From Viola odorata (taxonomy: Eukaryota > Streptophyta > Magnoliopsida > Malpighiales > Violaceae), in NCBI GenBank assembly GCA_963691705.1, contig OY829540.1, forward strand, positions 4,788,001 to 4,852,000: DNA of 64,000 bases, read 5' to 3'. Below are positions 59,572 to 64,000 of the stretch, in pieces. How positions within the stretch are numbered: position 1 is the stretch's first letter; every line of letters starts with the position of its first letter. Both the position numbers and the translations under genes were made by a program. The notes under the pieces are model-generated. The model was not told the DNA's origin. It was given only the letters and a program-made list of their open reading frames with translations, and did no database searches.

Positions 59572-62500
59572 ATGGCTTCTGCCTCCTCAAATGCTTCACC
59601 TCCTACTCCTTCCTGGTTCTCTCCCAAGAGGTACCTCAATTAATAGTTTTTTTTTGCAATACTTATTGTTTACTTATTTGATTTATCGTTTTCTTCTATC
59701 TTTTCCGCTTTGTAGGTTGCTTATAATCTTTTGCCTGATTAATTTGTTAAATTACGTGGACCGTGGCGCAATAGCAAGCAATGGAGTCAATGGAAGTCTT
59801 AGCAGTTGCGATGATAAAGGAATATGCACTGCTGGTAGTGGAATTCAGTTACGTTTCTGTTGATTTTACGTGTTAAGAAACTTCTTTTATGCACAATCTA
59901 TCGTATGGTTTCTTTGCGGTTCTTCAATGTCGCTTTTGGTGTTATTGTTTGTTGCAGAGGTGATTTTAAGTTGAATAATTTCCAGGATGGAGTGTTGTCG
60001 TCTGCGTTCATGGTTGGCCTTCTTCTGGCTTCTCCAATTTTCGCTTCCCTGGCAAAGAGGTAAGCATTTCAATGGCCCGAGTTTTCAATTTTCTGCAGGT
60101 TCTATTTTAGACATTTTGGTTGAGAAGTCCTTGTATGTTTTTTTCTTGTTGTTGCTTTCAGTCACAATCCTTTTAGGCTTATTGGAGTTGGATTATCTGT
60201 CTGGACGTTCGCTACGGCTGGGTGTGGGTGTTCAGTTGATTTTTGGTCTATTGCAATTTGCCGTATGTAAGTGAGAATTCTGGGTGCATTTCAGAGAGTT
60301 TACCCTCGTTCAAGTTATTGGTATTTTCTTTAACTGTTGGTTTCTGTGTGAATCTTGTCCTTTTAGGCTGGTTGGTGTTGGTGAGGCTTCTTTCATAAGT
60401 CTTGCTGCTCCATTTATAGATGACAATGCTCCTGTTTCACAGGTATGTTTGGTAACATTCATTCTCTTTTTCTAAGGGCTTCAGAATGACTGAATTAGTT
60501 TTACCCTCTAATGATTTAATTATTGGCTGTGGTTCCAGAAAACAGCCTGGCTTGCTATGTTTTACATGTGCATACCATCTGGGGTTGCTTTGGGCTATGT
60601 TTATGGTGGAATTGTAAGTATACATATACCTGTCTAATTGTTTCTACATTCTTGGTGTAGCTGCAGTCTTGTTTTTATTAAAATGCACAACATTTATTGC
60701 CTTTAAGGTGATCACTTTCCCTTGTGTCACTTTGTGGAAATACATTTAGTTTCTTTTACTATTCTGATGGAATTTATGATGAAAAAAAAAATGTTTTTTC
60801 GCCTGTGCAGGTTGGAAGCTATTTTCACTGGCGCTATGCATTTTGGGGAGAGTCAATTTTGATGCTTCCGTTTGCAGTTTTGGGGTTTGTAATGAAGCCA
60901 TTGCAGCTGAAAGGTGCATTCTCTGTGATATGTCATCTACACTATTGTGTATCTGATTTTTCCTATTGCTAAATGTTTTGATCCATAACAAGAACTTGTT
61001 ACCTTTAACCACAGGCTTTGCTCCTGCTGAATCAAAAAAGGTTCTGACATCAGTTGCTGCTTCTGTGACTGAAGGTACTACTTGTTCCTAGTTATTGTTA
61101 TTCGTTAATTGTTGGCTTTTGCTATTGCCAGTAGGAATTTATTTTGTTGTCTTTCAGTATGTTAGAATACAATACATAGTGGCCTTTACAGCTCTCTGGG
61201 AAATGGCTCTGCCTTTGTACAGTTTTGGGGTGAAAGACATTCATATCCTACGTGCAGTAACATGGGTTAGAATGCAGGTTTCAGATGATTCAAACTATCT
61301 CTAGCTTAGCATTGTCATTGAAACTTAAAGTATACAGGAAGAGATGCGCTGGGAGACTATCTACCCTGCTGGAACCCTCAGTTTTGAAAATTGTTTTCCC
61401 TCCCGTCCTCACCTCACTTTCCTGTTCAGTCTGGTTCTGTTTGGATCTCAAGGGAGGTTCAACAATTCCCATTTTTCTTGACACAACTTATACTTGATAA
61501 CAGTGGAATGAAATTGTTGACACATAGCATTTATTCAGCTGTGACGGTTTCACTGAATTGTCTTCTCACTTCATAATTGCAAGCCATGACTTCTACATAC
61601 ATTGGCTTGAGTTGGTTTTTAGTTTTATTGGAAGTCTGCAATCTTTTGTTGAAGATTATTTCATCTTTCTTTAGAATATGGCATGGGTAATTACTTCCAC
61701 TCTGCAGTGCCATAATTGATTCCATTGATATGAGAACTCTTCTTCCATTTTGAATAGTAATAAATATTTTTCTTACTGCAGACTCTGAGCCTCCATACGT
61801 GGATAGTAATGTAGGCATGAACAGCGAAGCATCTGCTAAAGTTTCCACGTGAGTGGCCCTTGCTTGTGCTTTGGTGCGGTTCTAATTTTTGATAATGGGT
61901 AAAATGGTAGTTCCTAGTATTTTTCCTTTCCTTCTGTATTTGGAAAAAAATGTAGTTAGCTGGAAAACAGTCATCGATTACAATAGCAAACAAATAAGGA
62001 AAAATGTGTTGTAAACTACAGCACCTTTTCATCCCAAAGCATTTAGACAGAGCTATTTGTTTTCTGTTCCTATTCTTTGCGGTATGCAAAATTATAGACC
62101 CAGTTTCTTTGCGGTATGCAAAATTATAGACCCAGTTATGGCGCATAGAAAGCAAATCAAGGACATTATGAATCTCAGGTTCCAGGAGTCTATACTGCTC
62201 AACTAGCTTCCTCCCATGCACGTATGTCCAAAATAAATGAGATAGTGAGCTTCCAATAGAATTTTCTTAGAGATTGAAACTTTAGACGGTGTGGTAGATG
62301 AAACAGGGATGCTGTTTAAGTGCTGGATATGTTGGGCTTGTACTTGGTAGTCTAAAATTTATGGCTCCTTAGTTGATGTTAGCATTTGGAAGTTTCTTAT
62401 AAACCCCCAATTTTGTCTAGTTGAGTCAAAGCAATGCCAATACAGCTGATGGTTGCTTGCTTCACACCTTAAACCCATCTTGTTGAACATCTATCTCGAG

Positions 62501-64000
62501 GGTTCGCTGTTTTTGCTGGACTTCTTGTTATATTTGTAATATATTTGTAGACTTTGAACCCCATTGTGTGTGCCTACATGCACACAATTATAGAATGCAC
62601 AATCTGATCTTCATTGTTGGTTCCCTTTTATATTTCAGGTCTAAGGGTGTGGCATCAATGCTGCATCAAGTATCACTATTTTCAAAAGACATGAAAGTGC
62701 TTTTGCTTGACAAAGTTTATGTGGTGAATGTTCTAGGTACTGTTTTCCATGTCTCCACCTGGTTGTGCAACCTAAGCATTTATTCATGACACATGTTCCA
62801 GTGTTGTTGTTTTTCTTTCCAAAGCATGAATATATAGGTTGTTTTTTTCCTTCTCTGATCTTTAGTGGCTGTTTAGTTCCATGGTAATAAGCAGTTAGTA
62901 TCTTCAACGTACTTACTGGTTACGTGGTTGTTAATTTTAGGCTACATATCATACAACTTTGTCATTGGGGCCTACTCGTACTGGGGACCAAAAGCTGGTT
63001 ATAATATTTATCATATGGTATTGTTAGCTGCTCTTCTTTGCTATATTTTCATTTATTACTTCTTTTTTGCATTTAATATAATTTGTTTCCTGTATGATAA
63101 TGGTGTTACATGGACTAAAGTTGAGGCTTTTGATACTTGATAGAGTGATGCAGACATGATGTTTGGTGGAGTAACAATTGTTTGTGGTATTTTTGGGACT
63201 CTAGCTGGTGGCTTCATACTTGATCACATGAATGCTACAATCTCTAATGCTTTTAAGGTAAGTTGTGTTTTACTGCCTTTCACTATTGAACGTACAGGTC
63301 TATTTTACATGGATGTTTTATTTCATGTTATTGTTTTATAGGGTAGAACCAAATGGCTAAAATTCCTGTATTTCGTAACCTATGAATCTAAAATTCATTT
63401 TATTCATCTGGGAGCATTTTCATATTTGATCGTTGACTAGACAAGTCTATTTTTTCAAGTTAAATGGGCAATCTGCTATCACCATTATATACACAGGAAG
63501 AGTAGAAAGTTAGGAGCAGTAATGGTTTTGGTTAACCGTAATATTATATTTGTTTTTTCACCAAATGCATTAAAGAAGTAATTTTGCTTTGAGGTCTTAC
63601 AACTAAGAGTTTCATTAAAATACTCTATTTATATTAAGAGCTGGGTCAACATTTTCTTATATTTTGTACTACTTCTGCTGTGCCTCCAAAGTTGTATCCT
63701 ACTACATTTTTCTAATGCTGTGCCTTAAAAGTTGACACCACTTACCATGATAAATGCAAAACTGTTCTTGCCAAATTTGATGTTTTGAAACTGAAAAAAC
63801 CAATGAAAATTCACAAAAATAGTGATGTCCCATCTTTAAAAAAAACGTAGATTATCTATGGACCTTGCTTTTTAGCCTCCACCCCTTTTCACCTTTGGAT
63901 TAAAATGATTTAATCTCATCCATTCAAACTAGATAGATTCTATGGATGAGATTAAGTCAATATAATCCAAAGGTGAAAACATGTGGTAAATCATTTTCCC
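59572..64000 (+). CDS. Spinster-like major facilitator transporter (partial)
   Basis: Plant spinster homologues are major facilitator membrane proteins named after the animal lysolipid/sphingosine-phosphate transporters; the plant substrate is not settled. Exons in the window: 59572-59630, 59716-59847, 59958-60059, 60162-60266, 60367-60442, 60539-60613, 60811-60913, 61015-61074, 61782-61848, 62639-62736, 62941-63017 and 63144-63257. All phases close, giving 356 residues so far of a usual 500 or so. Membrane segments include LLIIFCLINLLNYVDRG (TM1, with the characteristic NYVDR), FMVGLLLASPIFASLAK, MLVGVGEASFISLAAPF, IPSGVALGYVYGG, FWGESILMLPFAVLGFV and GYISYNFVIGAYSYWGP. The loop between the two halves (about residues 220-270) is hydrophilic. 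The next exon was not found before the window edge, so the intron after 63257 exceeds 740 bp. Confidence 0.93.
62073..62136 (+). repeat. Two-copy 32-bp tandem repeat in an intron
   Basis: A 32-base phrase beginning TTCTTTGCGGTATGC occurs twice head to tail within intron 9 of the spinster-like gene. Confidence 0.93.
63886..63979. repeat. Short foldback (MITE-like hairpin) in an intron
   Basis: TTTTCACCTTTGGATTA at the left is mirrored by AATCCAAAGGTGAAAA at the right, and TTAATCTCATCCAT is mirrored by ATGGATGAGATTAA inside. This gives a roughly 94-bp hairpin in the last visible intron of the spinster-like gene. Target duplications are not clear. Confidence 0.75.

Overview
The window is nuclear DNA of a flowering plant, most likely a eudicot. 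Genes are split by many short introns with GT/AG borders, intergenic DNA is AT-rich, and nearly every recognisable protein is a plant family. Remnants of LINE, Ty1/copia, hAT-like, Harbinger-like and Stowaway-like elements fill the gaps. No bacterial, organellar or viral gene block is seen.

Layout. 1-10.4 kb is gene-poor and holds only decayed exons of a DUS2-type tRNA-dihydrouridine synthase (minus, about 3.0-4.66 kb). A 5'-truncated LINE with an 18-bp target-site duplication lies at 10.4-12.2 kb. From 13.4 to 21.0 kb come three genes whose splice phases close exactly: ATP-dependent PEP carboxykinase (plus, 12 coding exons, 661 aa), a COPT-type copper transporter (minus, one exon, 159 aa) and a seven-exon gene of unknown function (minus, 240 aa) that appears to use one GC-AG intron. 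An F-box/LRR pseudogene with several single-base frameshifts follows at 22.3-23.96 kb. About 450 bp upstream of its start codon sits a complete but inactivated Ty1/copia element (24402-30853; two 548-bp LTRs differing at 5 sites).

31.26-34.19 kb is a nest of DNA transposons: a Harbinger-like MITE that seems to carry an inverted copy of itself in its centre, with a hAT-like element inserted in its right arm. A CYP96-like cytochrome P450 (minus) follows, then another hAT-like element with an internal 302-bp tandem duplication, then a Stowaway MITE. 40.2-44.2 kb holds an SPT2-type histone chaperone gene (9 coding exons, 502 aa) with six tandem 11-residue repeats. 44.8-47.9 kb is repeat DNA including a third hAT-like element. 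A SABATH methyltransferase lies at 48.06-49.41 kb, and a 1.26-kb near-palindrome at 49.8-51.05 kb. A 20-exon starch-synthase-5-like gene (51.9-58.6 kb) has degenerate substrate-binding motifs in both lobes, and the window ends inside a spinster-like major facilitator gene (59.57 kb to beyond the edge).

The genes are independent eukaryotic transcription units with no operon logic. PEPCK (gluconeogenesis and pH balance) and the SS5-like protein (starch granule initiation) both touch carbon metabolism, but adjacency in a plant genome is not evidence of joint function. The strongest unusual signals are the self-nested MITE, three hAT-like families sharing one architecture, the doubly degenerate starch synthase, the repeat expansion in SPT2, and copia decay in which every substitution I could score is a transition and all four nonsense changes fit C-to-T deamination.
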